DNA of 64,000 bases from positions 186,001 to 250,000 of the forward strand of contig NZ_JACLCP010000004.1 of NCBI RefSeq assembly GCF_014243395.1, written 5' to 3'. Under the pieces are notes generated by a model that was not told the origin of the DNA, did not search any database, and saw nothing but the letters and a program-made list of their open reading frames with translations. Positions within the stretch are counted from its first letter, which is position 1; each line of letters starts with the position of its first letter. A program made the translations under genes and the position numbers. This document shows positions 1 to 8,456 of this stretch, piece after piece. Source of the stretch: Winogradskyella flava (lineage in GTDB: Bacteria > Bacteroidota > Bacteroidia > Flavobacteriales > Flavobacteriaceae).

Positions 1-993
1 GAGACTCCTAGGTTTTATAAGCGTATACTGCTTGTTGGAGAAGTGTCCAACATAGAAGGATTGGTCAAGGCTCTTGATACCTCAGATCCCAATTACAGAA
101 TTATTGGTTTTGTTAATAGTGAAAGTTCGTCATCAGAATCTGTAAAATTTAAAGGCTTGAAAGAATTTGGTGCGGAAGATTTCTTGGTGGCAATTCAAAG
201 AGAAAAGATTTCAGAAGTATTGGTTGCAAGTTTTAACTCAGACGCTATAATTCCAGAGGTTTATCACGATTTGTTGTTATTGTTAGAACGCGGGTTTAAG
301 ATAAGAGAATACACACAGGTCTATGAAGAGCTTTTGCATAGAGTACCAATTCAGTTTGTGGGTAGGGATTTTTATAAATACTTTCCGTTTAGTAGGAGTA
401 ATGAAAATAAGCTTTATATCTTTTTTCAAAGAACATTCGATATCATCTGCTCAATTATTGGACTTTCAATTGGCTTACTACTTTTACCATTTATACTAAT
501 AGGAAACATTCTGGCAAACACAGGGCCCTTATTTTATATTCAAGAGCGTGTTGGAAAGAATAGTAAACCTTTTAGAATTGTTAAGCTTAGAACTATGGTC
601 ATTAATGCAGAAAAAGATGGTGTGAGATGGGCAAAAAAGAATGATAACCGAATTACAGCTTTTGGAAAGTTTTTGAGACGATCGCGATTAGATGAAATCC
701 CTCAATTTTATAACGTTCTAAAAGGCGACATGAGTATTATAGGCCCAAGACCAGAGCGCCCATTTTTTGTTAACGAATTATCTAGAATAATACCATTTTA
801 TGAAACTAGACATATTATAAAACCTGGTCTTACAGGCTGGGCTCAGGTAAAAACTAGATATGGATCATCAATAGATGATAGTCTTACCAAACTGCAGTAT
901 GACTTGTATTATATTAAGCATCGCAGTATTTTTCTAGATTTTAATATTGTAATTAAAACCTTGAGCACTATATTATACTATCGAGGTCAGTAA
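1..993 (+). CDS. Exopolysaccharide sugar transferase (polyprenyl glycosylphosphotransferase), 5' truncated
   Basis: Transfers a sugar-1-phosphate to undecaprenyl phosphate at the inner membrane, the first step of exopolysaccharide or O-antigen repeat assembly. The reading frame is open from base 1 (it reads KRILLVGE before the GTG at 43), so the gene begins before the window and that GTG is internal. The visible 330 residues start in a Rossmann-like CoA-binding-type region. A membrane segment follows (about 130-160 of the GTG-numbered protein), then the bacterial sugar transferase core with KLRTM, RSRLDEIPQ and GPRPERP motifs and a GLTGWAQV stretch. These motifs define the WbaP/WcaJ-like family (PF02397). 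The sugar specificity cannot be read from sequence. The gene converges on the DUF4105 gene with a 7-bp gap. Confidence 0.92.
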   Translation, partial: ETPRFYKRILLVGEVSNIEGLVKALDTSDPNYRIIGFVNSESSSSESVKFKGLKEFGAEDFLVAIQREKISEVLVASFNSDAIIPEVYHDLLLLLERGFKIREYTQVYEELLHRVPIQFVGRDFYKYFPFSRSNENKLYIFFQRTFDIICSIIGLSIGLLLLPFILIGNILANTGPLFYIQERVGKNSKPFRIVKLRTMVINAEKDGVRWAKKNDNRITAFGKFLRRSRLDEIPQFYNVLKGDMSIIGPRPERPFFVNELSRIIPFYETRHIIKPGLTGWAQVKTRYGSSIDDSLTKLQYDLYYIKHRSIFLDFNIVIKTLSTILYYRGQ

Positions 994-1000
994 CGAGAAC

Positions 1001-2170
1001 TTATTTGATTTTCTTGTAAAACTGTATTAAGTATATGTATCGAACTAGCAAAGCTATAAGTAAAGGAATGATGCCAACGGCGAAAACCTGAACTCCGATG
1101 ATCCAATGCAAGGATAAAAGACAAAGCATGATCACCAAAAATTTTATGTAGTTTCTGAACCAATTTTTAGCTTTCTTTCTAAATAACTGGCCTACTACAA
1201 AAATATTAAAAGGAACGGCCCATAGGACATTGTAGTTGTATGCCGTCGCTGTATGATCGGTTCCAAACCACAAGAATAAAAGGAGTAGACCGATAACGCC
1301 AGTTAACATAAAGAGGGTAATATCTAACCAGTTACTTCTTTCATTATTTTTATAATCTCGATAAGTAATAAAAACTATAAAAAGACTAATTGCACCTATT
1401 ATCATTAAAGGACTTAGTAATAAGTTACCACTAGTCTTTTCATTTTTGTTTGAATATAAATTTGATGAGTTTTTCACCAGATTTTTACCATTAGATTTTG
1501 CGTTCGCAAAAAAGGAGTGGATATATTTTGGCAAAAACATATATTCATTAGCAGATACTTCTCTGTCTACAATAGAACCCAATGCGACGTCAATACCTAG
1601 GCTTCCCCAAGAATTCTTGTTTAAATGCTCATATATAAGAGACCTAAAAGTCTTTGGTTTATAATCTTCAGGAGTAATAAAGTCAATATCTCCTACTGTT
1701 ACATCTTGTGATATGTCTCTTATTTTTGTGGCGCAATTATCATAGAAGAAGTCGTATTTATATCCTCTATTTTCAGGCTTGTAATTATTTTCAAGAAACT
1801 CAAAAAGCCTTTGTTTTTCTTCAATGTTGAGGTTTAAGACCTGTTCATCTATAGAACGATCATAACTTGAGTAGTGATAATAAATATCTGAAAAATTATG
1901 CTTGCTAATTAGGTAATTTAACTTGCCTCTTGCAAACTTTAAGTAAAAATTAGGAGCATCAAAATCGTACTCACCATAACCGTAAACCAAATCAATACTT
2001 CTGTCTTTATCTACTATCCTAAAAGCATTGTGTCCAAAGGAATCGTTTAAGGATTGTCCTGGACCAAAGGTTAGTACCGATACTTTAGCATCTGGAGCCA
2101 ACTGATACCGCTGTCCAAATCCTAATAATGATAAGGAAAATAAAAAGAAAAAAGATAGTTTTATTTTCAT
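1001..2170 (-). CDS. DUF4105 / Lnb-type N-terminal domain membrane protein
   Basis: The 389-residue protein has a signal peptide (about 1-19), a periplasmic DUF4105 domain and about five C-terminal membrane segments (from about residue 250 on). The domain carries a His in SFGHNAF (H47) and a Cys in YDNCATK (C146), an arrangement like NlpC/P60-type thiol enzymes. From memory, DUF4105 proteins in Bacteroides have been linked to lipoprotein N-acylation (Lnb); whether this copy does that is inference. It starts 3 bp after the PorV/PorQ-like gene, so the two are almost surely cotranscribed. The second candidate role is a cysteine hydrolase acting on an envelope substrate. Confidence 0.85.
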   Translation of the reverse strand: MKIKLSFFFLFSLSLLGFGQRYQLAPDAKVSVLTFGPGQSLNDSFGHNAFRIVDKDRSIDLVYGYGEYDFDAPNFYLKFARGKLNYLISKHNFSDIYYHYSSYDRSIDEQVLNLNIEEKQRLFEFLENNYKPENRGYKYDFFYDNCATKIRDISQDVTVGDIDFITPEDYKPKTFRSLIYEHLNKNSWGSLGIDVALGSIVDREVSANEYMFLPKYIHSFFANAKSNGKNLVKNSSNLYSNKNEKTSGNLLLSPLMIIGAISLFIVFITYRDYKNNERSNWLDITLFMLTGVIGLLLLFLWFGTDHTATAYNYNVLWAVPFNIFVVGQLFRKKAKNWFRNYIKFLVIMLCLLSLHWIIGVQVFAVGIIPLLIALLVRYIYLIQFYKKIK

Positions 2171-2173
2171 AGG

Positions 2174-3250
2174 CTATCTAAAAATACTAAAATCTATTTT
2201 TAAAGAAAATACATTAGAATACAAAGCAGCACTTTGGTCTCCGATATCTGTAAAAGCATAGTCTATCTGAACGCCTTTATATTTAAAACCAACACCAAAA
2301 TTTGGTTGAAAAGTCAGATCTTCAGAATTATCAATTTGTAATTCGTTTTGAAAGTTTCCTAGACCACCTCTTAAAAACACCAAATCCGTGTAACCAAACT
2401 CAAATCCTAATGCAGGATTTATACTGGCAAATGACGTGGAAAAAACATCATTATTCTCCTCAAATCTTACGTTTAGGTTAGCTGCAGCCAAAAGTGAATA
2501 ATCATAATTAAAAATCCACTTTTTAGACATGCCCAATTGCAATTTTGGAATAGTAATTTCTGTGGTTTCAGGTAATTCCTGGTTTTGCCCTTCAACGGCA
2601 CCGCTGATTTGTTCAAACTTATCTTCATCAATCGACCAAGCATTATAGGTAGTGGTAATATCCCTAGCCATAAGGCCAAATTTCCAACCCGATTTATTTT
2701 CAAACTGAATACCAGCATCCAAGCCAAATCCCCAAGACGATGCAAAATCACCAATGATTCGTCTAATCACTTTAGCATTAACACCAAAATTTAATCCATC
2801 TAGCGGAAGCTTTCTAGCATAAGAAAATGTCAATCCATAATCTGCTGTAGAAAACGTGCTTATTCTATCGTAATTTATATTTCCTTGATCATCAATAAGT
2901 TGTGTGGTATCTAAAATATCATCAACACCAAATCTTATAATTGAAATACCTGCAGCACTTCTGTCATCCAAAGGCATGGCATATGCTATATAATTATAAT
3001 TGGCAATATTGGCAAAATAACTCGAATGCATCAAAGCAAGTTGGTTATCTTCTAGATGCACCAAGCCTGCAGGATTCCAGTATCCTGAATTTACATCTGC
3101 AGTTTGAGAGACCACAGCATTGCTCATGCCCAATGCCGCAGCATCCACACCAATATTCATAAATTCGTTTGAATATTTTCTTGTGGTTTGAGCCGAAACA
3201 ATAAGTGTAACAAGTGTTAAGAGAATTACAGCGTAATTTTTCAACAGCAA
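2174..3250 (-). CDS. PorV/PorQ-family outer membrane beta-barrel protein
   Basis: The protein has 358 residues. A signal peptide ends near SAQ (about residue 21), followed by the family-typical opening with an ALGMSNA stretch and NSGYWNPAGL, then alternating strands ending in Phe/Arg as in an outer membrane barrel. It belongs to the FadL-like PorV/PorQ group. PorV shuttles T9SS cargo at the outer membrane, and this shorter relative resembles what databases call PorV2, whose role is not established. It is the first gene of a two-gene operon with the DUF4105 gene. The start is set by the signal peptide. Family is fairly certain; a direct T9SS role is inferred. Confidence 0.82.
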   Translation of the reverse strand: MLLKNYAVILLTLVTLIVSAQTTRKYSNEFMNIGVDAAALGMSNAVVSQTADVNSGYWNPAGLVHLEDNQLALMHSSYFANIANYNYIAYAMPLDDRSAAGISIIRFGVDDILDTTQLIDDQGNINYDRISTFSTADYGLTFSYARKLPLDGLNFGVNAKVIRRIIGDFASSWGFGLDAGIQFENKSGWKFGLMARDITTTYNAWSIDEDKFEQISGAVEGQNQELPETTEITIPKLQLGMSKKWIFNYDYSLLAAANLNVRFEENNDVFSTSFASINPALGFEFGYTDLVFLRGGLGNFQNELQIDNSEDLTFQPNFGVGFKYKGVQIDYAFTDIGDQSAALYSNVFSLKIDFSIFR

Positions 3251-3388
3251 AATTTTTTACAAAGATGCACAATTTTTCTATCTATTTAACTTCAAAAGAC
3301 GCTTCTTATTGTCCAATTAACTGGCAATTTGAAGAAAAAAAGAAGCTAAGCTCAAATACTTTTTTATTTTTACAGAAACTAACTAATA

Positions 3389-4147
3389 ATGGATATTAAA
3401 AGACATATCCCAAATATAGTCACGCTACTTAATTTATTTTCTGGCTGTATTGCCGTTGTTTTTGCTGTTTATGGCAATTTTGTAGCAGCGGTAATATTTG
3501 TGTTTCTAGGTATATTTTTTGATTTTTTTGATGGGCTTTTAGCTCGAAAATTGAATGTACAAAGTGCTTTAGGTATACAGTTAGATTCATTAGCAGATTT
3601 AGTAACTAGTGGTGTGGTTCCTGGTATTATTATGTTTAAGTTGATTTCCTTTACTGTTGATGCTCCAGATTATTCAACATATAGTGATGGTTGGAATTCC
3701 ATTTTTCATTGGCAAGGTTTCAAATTGTCCATTCTTCCCTTAATGGGTTTTCTTATTCCAATGGCATCGGCATATCGTTTGGCAAAATTTAATTTAGATG
3801 AAGATCAACAGACTTATTTTAAAGGCTTGCCTGTGCCGGCAAATACATTAATGATTTTATCCTTACCGTTAATTTTAGAGTATCAGAATAATGATATTAT
3901 GAATGCAATAATCATCAATAAATGGTTTCTTATAGGTCTAACACTTTTGAGTTGCTACTTACTTAATTCCAATTTAAAGCTATTTGCCTTAAAATTTAAA
4001 GATTACGGTTTTAAGAACAACGCAATCCGTTATATCTTTTTAATGATGAGTTTAGTGATGCTTATTGTTTTACAATTTGCGGCGATACCGCTCATCATAG
4101 GATTATATATTATTCTATCGTTATTGGATAAAAAAAATATTTACTAA
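3389..4147 (+). CDS. pssA: CDP-diacylglycerol-serine O-phosphatidyltransferase
   Basis: Makes phosphatidylserine, the precursor of phosphatidylethanolamine, from CDP-diacylglycerol and serine in the inner membrane. The full CDP-alcohol phosphotransferase motif D-x2-DG-x2-AR-x8-G-x3-D-x3-D is present at D45, D48-G49, A52-R53, G62, D66 and D70. About eight hydrophobic segments span the 252 residues, the usual size for the Bacteroidota enzyme. The product (serine rather than glycerol or inositol) is inferred from overall similarity to flavobacterial PssA. It is followed at 23 bp by the TerC gene on the same strand. A start at 3389 is immediately preceded by AT-rich sequence without a clear ribosome binding site. 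Confidence 0.93.
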   Translation: MDIKRHIPNIVTLLNLFSGCIAVVFAVYGNFVAAVIFVFLGIFFDFFDGLLARKLNVQSALGIQLDSLADLVTSGVVPGIIMFKLISFTVDAPDYSTYSDGWNSIFHWQGFKLSILPLMGFLIPMASAYRLAKFNLDEDQQTYFKGLPVPANTLMILSLPLILEYQNNDIMNAIIINKWFLIGLTLLSCYLLNSNLKLFALKFKDYGFKNNAIRYIFLMMSLVMLIVLQFAAIPLIIGLYIILSLLDKKNIY

Positions 4148-4170
4148 TGCATTTAATGAAGACATAAACT

Positions 4171-4980
4171 ATGGCCGAAGTTATTTTTACGCTTTTAATG
4201 CTTGTTATGCTCCAAGCAGTTTTAGGTTTTGATAACCTGTTATACATATCACTTGAATCTAAAAAAGCACCTTTAGACGAGCAAAAGCGAGTAAGGAAAG
4301 TTGGAATTCTTATCGCCATTGTACTCAGGATAATCTTGCTTTTTGTTTTGGTATCGGTCATAGAGTATTTTCAAGAACCATTTTCGTTTTTGACTGGTGG
4401 GATTGATGATATTTTAAAATTTGCTTTTAATGGGCATAGTTTAATCGTTCTTGCTGGTGGTGGATTTATTATTTATACAGCCATAAAGGAAATTTGGCAC
4501 ATGATTTCCACAGAAGATTTAAGTCATGATATTGAAAGTGACTCTACATCAAAACGAAGTAAATCGGCAAATGCAGCTATAGTGAGTATTGTTATTATGA
4601 ATTTGGTATTCTCTTTTGATTCTATATTGGCAGCCATAGGTTTAACAAGTGATATAGAAAATTCAACTACTGCATTTATAGTCATGGCTATTGCGATAAT
4701 AGCGAGTGGATTGTTAATGTTGCTATTGGCAGATAAAATATCTATATTCCTTGCTAAGAACAGAATGTATGAAGTACTAGGCTTGTTTATCTTATTTATT
4801 GTAGGAATAATGTTAGTTACTGAAGGAGGGCATTTAGCACACCTTAAAATTTTCGGAAACGAAATTGTACCAATGAGTAAAACCACGTTTTATTTTGTAA
4901 TTGCAGTCTTGGTAGTTGTAGATATAGTACAAGGACGTTACCAGAAAAAATTAATCAAAGAAGAAATATCTAAAAAATGA
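4171..4980 (+). CDS. TerC family integral membrane protein
   Basis: This 269-residue protein has about seven membrane segments. Two conserved acidic membrane motifs are visible: GFDN near the N-terminus (D21) and FSFDS in the second half. Both are hallmarks of TerC proteins, some of which export Mn2+ or protect metalated secreted proteins; tellurite resistance is the historical name. The substrate here is not readable, but manganese efflux is the best guess from the family. The stop overlaps the next small membrane gene (ATGA), so the two are translationally coupled. Confidence 0.9.
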   Translation: MAEVIFTLLMLVMLQAVLGFDNLLYISLESKKAPLDEQKRVRKVGILIAIVLRIILLFVLVSVIEYFQEPFSFLTGGIDDILKFAFNGHSLIVLAGGGFIIYTAIKEIWHMISTEDLSHDIESDSTSKRSKSANAAIVSIVIMNLVFSFDSILAAIGLTSDIENSTTAFIVMAIAIIASGLLMLLLADKISIFLAKNRMYEVLGLFILFIVGIMLVTEGGHLAHLKIFGNEIVPMSKTTFYFVIAVLVVVDIVQGRYQKKLIKEEISKK

Positions 4981-5279
4981 AAAAATTTCCAGTCAAGCGC
5001 TTTCTGATCGTATTTTTTATATTGTTACTTACCCAATTTTTAGTTGGGTTGGCCGATATATTTAATCAGAGCGAAAACGAATTTTCATCGGTAATTAATA
5101 TGTTGATGGCTGTTTTTAGTATGCCAATAGGTCTTATTCACAAAGGTCTTCCATTTTATGTTAACGAACCATTACTAATAAGAGCCATTTTTTGGGTTAT
5201 TAATGTATTGATTCAAACCTTTTTGATTCTTGGAAGCATTTCTTTGTTAAGAAGAGTTAGGGAAAAATTAAAATACTAA
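4977..5279 (+). CDS. Small membrane protein of unknown function
   Basis: The 100-residue protein has three predicted hydrophobic segments (about 8-26, 40-57 and 68-88) and a basic C-terminus. I do not recognise a family. The start overlaps the TerC stop by 4 bp, so it probably works with or is made alongside TerC. Its 3' end overlaps the lptB stop on the opposite strand by 4 bp (5276-5279), leaving no room for a separate terminator. Confidence 0.7.
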   Translation: MKKFPVKRFLIVFFILLLTQFLVGLADIFNQSENEFSSVINMLMAVFSMPIGLIHKGLPFYVNEPLLIRAIFWVINVLIQTFLILGSISLLRRVREKLKY

Positions 5280-6016
5280 AACTCCAGCTTCTTTTTGCGC
5301 AGTTCAAAATTCTGACCTAAGTAAACCTTGCGTACCATTTTGTCACTGGCGAGTTCTTCTGGTTTACCAGCTTTAAGGATACCACCTTCAAACATTAAAT
5401 ACGTTCTGTCAGTAATTGCCAAAGTTTCCTGTACATTATGATCGGTAATGAGAATACCAATATTCTTTTTGGTCAGTTTTGCAACTATACGTTGTATGTC
5501 CTCAACAGCTACTGGATCAACACCAGCAAAGGGCTCATCCAAAAGAATAAAATTTGGATCTGTAGCTAAAGCACGAGCAATCTCAGTTCTTCGTCGCTCT
5601 CCTCCAGAAAGTAAATCTCCTCTATTGGTTCTTATGTGTCCCAAACCAAATTCCTCAATTAAGGACTCCATTTTATCATGCTGTTCTTTCTTACTAAGTT
5701 TAGTGAGCTGAAGTACACTTAGAATATTGTCTTCGATACTCAGCTTTCTGAAAACAGATGCTTCTTGTGCTAAATAGCCAATACCGTTTTGGGCGCGCTT
5801 ATACATTGGATATTTGGTAATATCAGTATCATCTAAATAAATGTTACCACCATTTGGTTTTATAATTCCAACGATCATATAGAATGAGGTCGTTTTACCA
5901 GCGCCATTTGGACCTAGTAGTCCAACAATTTCTCCTTGATTAACTTCCAAGGAGACATCCTTTACTACTTTTCGTCCGCTGTAGGACTTCATTAAATGTT
6001 CTGCGCGTAGCTTCAT
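5276..6016 (-). CDS. lptB: LPS export ABC transporter ATPase LptB
   Basis: Powers extraction of lipopolysaccharide from the inner membrane as part of LptB2FGC. Over 246 residues, Walker A GPNGAGKT (K41), the Q-loop LAQEAS, signature LSGGE (136-140), Walker B ILLDE (D160, E161) and the switch His (H193) are all intact. The FAGVDP stretch after Walker B is typical of LptB rather than of other ABC ATPases. It is the last gene of the kdsD-tatC-CMD-lptB run, 73 bp after the CMD gene, so LPS sugar synthesis and export share an operon. Confidence 0.95.
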   Translation of the reverse strand: MKLRAEHLMKSYSGRKVVKDVSLEVNQGEIVGLLGPNGAGKTTSFYMIVGIIKPNGGNIYLDDTDITKYPMYKRAQNGIGYLAQEASVFRKLSIEDNILSVLQLTKLSKKEQHDKMESLIEEFGLGHIRTNRGDLLSGGERRRTEIARALATDPNFILLDEPFAGVDPVAVEDIQRIVAKLTKKNIGILITDHNVQETLAITDRTYLMFEGGILKAGKPEELASDKMVRKVYLGQNFELRKKKLEF

Positions 6017-6089
6017 AATGCTTGTTAGAACGCTAAAAATAACAAAATCATATAGATTTGGTCATGACTAGCTTACATTTATAAAAAGT

Positions 6090-6437
6090 TTAACCTTGAT
6101 TTTCCAACGCTTCCCAATACTCATGGGCACGTCTTAAATGCGGAATTACGATGGTACCACCTACCAGTGTCGCAATGCCAAGAGCCTCGCTTACTTCGGC
6201 TTTTGTTAAGCCTTCGTTGTAGGATGCTTCCAAATGGTATTTTACACAATCATCACAACGTAATACGGTTGAAGCTACCAAACCCAGTAATTCCTTGGTC
6301 TTCTTATCCAAAGCACCTTCTGCAAAGGCATTGGTATCCAAATTAAAAATACGTTTTACAATTTTATTATTGTCAGCTAAAATTTTATCATTCATCTTAG
6401 AACGATAATCATTGAATTCTTTGACGATATCAGACAT
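6090..6437 (-). CDS. Carboxymuconolactone decarboxylase family protein (AhpD-like)
   Basis: The 115-residue, all-helical protein has the AhpD-type redox motif CDDC (C61, C64) and nearby H68. Such proteins act as alkylhydroperoxidases or small thiol reductases; true carboxymuconolactone decarboxylation is unlikely with a CxxC pair. It lies 2 bp from tatC and before lptB, an arrangement I know from other flavobacteria. That context suggests a housekeeping thiol role, but no substrate can be inferred. Confidence 0.92.
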   Translation of the reverse strand: MSDIVKEFNDYRSKMNDKILADNNKIVKRIFNLDTNAFAEGALDKKTKELLGLVASTVLRCDDCVKYHLEASYNEGLTKAEVSEALGIATLVGGTIVIPHLRRAHEYWEALENQG

Positions 6438-6439
6438 AA

Positions 6440-7270
6440 TTATTTGGTCTTAACTTTTGTATATTTTCTGTTTTGATTTCTGACAACTACTGCCGAAATA
6501 TAGATACTCACTTGATATAATATCAAAATTGGAATAGCTACAATCACTTGACTCGCAATATCTGGTGGTGTTATAATTGCTGATAATATTAAAACAATTA
6601 CTAAGGCATATTTTCTGTACTTTCTTAAAAATTCAGGCGTTACCAATCCTATTTTGGTCAAGAAATATATGATAATTGGTAATTCAAATACAAAGCCAGA
6701 GGCTAGGGCTGAAGATCGTACAATAGCAATCACAGAACTAACATCAAATTCATTGGAAATTTGCGCACTGATTTGGTAATTGGCTAAGAAATTAATTGAT
6801 AAAGGCGTTACGATATAATACCCAAAAAGAACACCTAGAAAAAATAACAATGATGCAATGACTAAAAAACCTCTTGAATTCTTTCGTTCGTTGGGCATTA
6901 GACCTGGACTTATAAAACGCCACAGCTGGTACAATACATAAGGAAATGCAATTATGAATCCAGCGTAGATTGATGTCCAGATATGAGCAGAAAATTGTCC
7001 CGCAACTGTCCGATTCTGAATAACAAAAGGAAATTTATCAGCACAAAATGTAGAGTCCTCAATACCCAAAAGATTAGAGACTTGGCACAATCCGTTGTAT
7101 GTTGGGAAATCCATTTGAGTAGGTCCAAAAATAACAGTATCAAAAATGAATTTATAAAAAAAACCAGCTAAAGTTGCAGCTAGTACAATACCTAATGTTG
7201 CTCTAATTAAATGCCACCTTAATTCTTCAAGATGGTCTAAAAAAGACATTTCATCAATATTTTTCGCCAT
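6440..7270 (-). CDS. tatC: Sec-independent protein translocase TatC
   Basis: Receptor subunit of the twin-arginine translocase, which exports folded proteins across the inner membrane. The 276-residue protein has the N-terminal LEELRWHLIR signature, the FISPGL..NER cytoplasmic loop motif and about six membrane segments. It has a longer first periplasmic loop than the E. coli protein, as is usual in Bacteroidota. The start codon overlaps the kdsD stop (TAATG), indicating translational coupling. tatA is not in the window. Confidence 0.97.
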   Translation of the reverse strand: MAKNIDEMSFLDHLEELRWHLIRATLGIVLAATLAGFFYKFIFDTVIFGPTQMDFPTYNGLCQVSNLLGIEDSTFCADKFPFVIQNRTVAGQFSAHIWTSIYAGFIIAFPYVLYQLWRFISPGLMPNERKNSRGFLVIASLLFFLGVLFGYYIVTPLSINFLANYQISAQISNEFDVSSVIAIVRSSALASGFVFELPIIIYFLTKIGLVTPEFLRKYRKYALVIVLILSAIITPPDIASQVIVAIPILILYQVSIYISAVVVRNQNRKYTKVKTK

Positions 7271-8235
7271 TATATAATGCCTTCTTTTATTAAGTCATGA
7301 AGATGTACAACACCAGCATATTTTCCATTATCCTCAACAAGCAATTGTGAGATACCATATTCTTCCATGATTTCTTTTGCATCAACCGCCATGGCATCTT
7401 CTGAAATACGCCTTGGACTGTTGCTCATTATGTCTCTAGCCTTAAGACCTCCAATATCATCACTTTTGCTCAACATGCGTCTTAAATCACCATCAGTAAT
7501 AATACCTACAATGGTATTATTATCAATTACGGCCGTAACACCGAGCATCTTTTCGGTAATTTCAACAATAACTTCCTTTAAACTAGCATCTAGACCTACT
7601 TGAGGTTTTAAGTTTTGGGATGATAAATCATTCACCCTCAGATACAGTCGTTTTCCCAGAGAGCCACCAGGATGATACTTGGCAAAATCCTTACTTGAAA
7701 AACCTCTGAGTTCCAATAAACAAATGGCTAAAGCATCTCCCATGACCAATTGAGCCGTTGTACTTGTAGTTGGTGCCAAATTATTTGGGCACGCTTCCTG
7801 CTCCACATAGGCATTTAGAACATGGTCCGCTTGTTGCCCTAAAAAAGAATCTTTGTTTCCTGTTATAGCAATCATTCTATTTTTAGCATTCTTAATCAGT
7901 GGCACCAATACTTTAATTTCAGGGGTATTGCCACTTTTAGAAATGCAAATCACAACATCGTCTTCTAGAATAAGTCCTAAATCACCATGGATAGCATCTG
8001 CAGCATGCATAAATACGGCTGGAGTTCCGGTAGAATTTAAAGTGGCCACAATTTTATTAGCAATAATGGCACTTTTTCCAATTCCTGTTATAATTACTCT
8101 ACCCTTGGAATTGTAGATCAATTCTACCGCTCTGGCAAAATCTTCTGTAAGTAGATGCGATAAGTTTTCAATCGCTTTGCTTTCAGATATTATAGTGCTT
8201 TTTGCAGTGTTTAAAATGGATGACACAGTGTTCAA
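7270..8235 (-). CDS. kdsD: Arabinose-5-phosphate isomerase (KpsF/GutQ/KdsD type)
   Basis: Interconverts ribulose-5-phosphate and arabinose-5-phosphate, the first step toward Kdo for LPS. The 321-residue protein has an N-terminal SIS domain (about 35-185) with GIGKS and SKSGNT motifs and the HAADAIHGDLG metal/active-site stretch. Two CBS domains (about 205-320) follow. This is the standard architecture and length. It heads the operon through lptB, which fits an LPS role. A -7 box at 8293-8300 precedes it on the minus strand. Confidence 0.94.
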   Translation of the reverse strand: MNTVSSILNTAKSTIISESKAIENLSHLLTEDFARAVELIYNSKGRVIITGIGKSAIIANKIVATLNSTGTPAVFMHAADAIHGDLGLILEDDVVICISKSGNTPEIKVLVPLIKNAKNRMIAITGNKDSFLGQQADHVLNAYVEQEACPNNLAPTTSTTAQLVMGDALAICLLELRGFSSKDFAKYHPGGSLGKRLYLRVNDLSSQNLKPQVGLDASLKEVIVEITEKMLGVTAVIDNNTIVGIITDGDLRRMLSKSDDIGGLKARDIMSNSPRRISEDAMAVDAKEIMEEYGISQLLVEDNGKYAGVVHLHDLIKEGII

Positions 8236-8292
8236 AACTAATTATTTAATGCGTTTTTTAGATTTAAAGAAATTGTTATCTTTAAGGTTATG

Positions 8293-8300
8293 CAAAAGTA
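8293..8300 (-). promoter_or_regulatory. -7 box of the kdsD operon
   Basis: Reads TACTTTTG on the minus strand, an exact match to the Bacteroidota -7 consensus TAnnTTTG, 57 bp before the kdsD start codon. Confidence 0.55.
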
Positions 8301-8456
8301 CATGAATTTTTTCATTCGAAGATTCAGAATAAGCGAATGAAAAAAACTATGGACTAATATTGTGGTTACTGATGTAGTACTAAATTCTGCACTTTTAGGT
8401 AAAGCGAAATTTAGTTTTTTACGGAAGAAATGTATATAAAATAGTAATAGGGATTA

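Noticed and set aside
1446..1664. Plus-strand open frame inside the DUF4105 gene
   Set aside because: It lies wholly on the antisense strand of a well-supported gene, with no independent evidence.
4171..4980. Tellurite-resistance operon
   Set aside because: Only a TerC homologue is present; no terA, terB, terD or terZ genes accompany it, so no resistance function is claimed.
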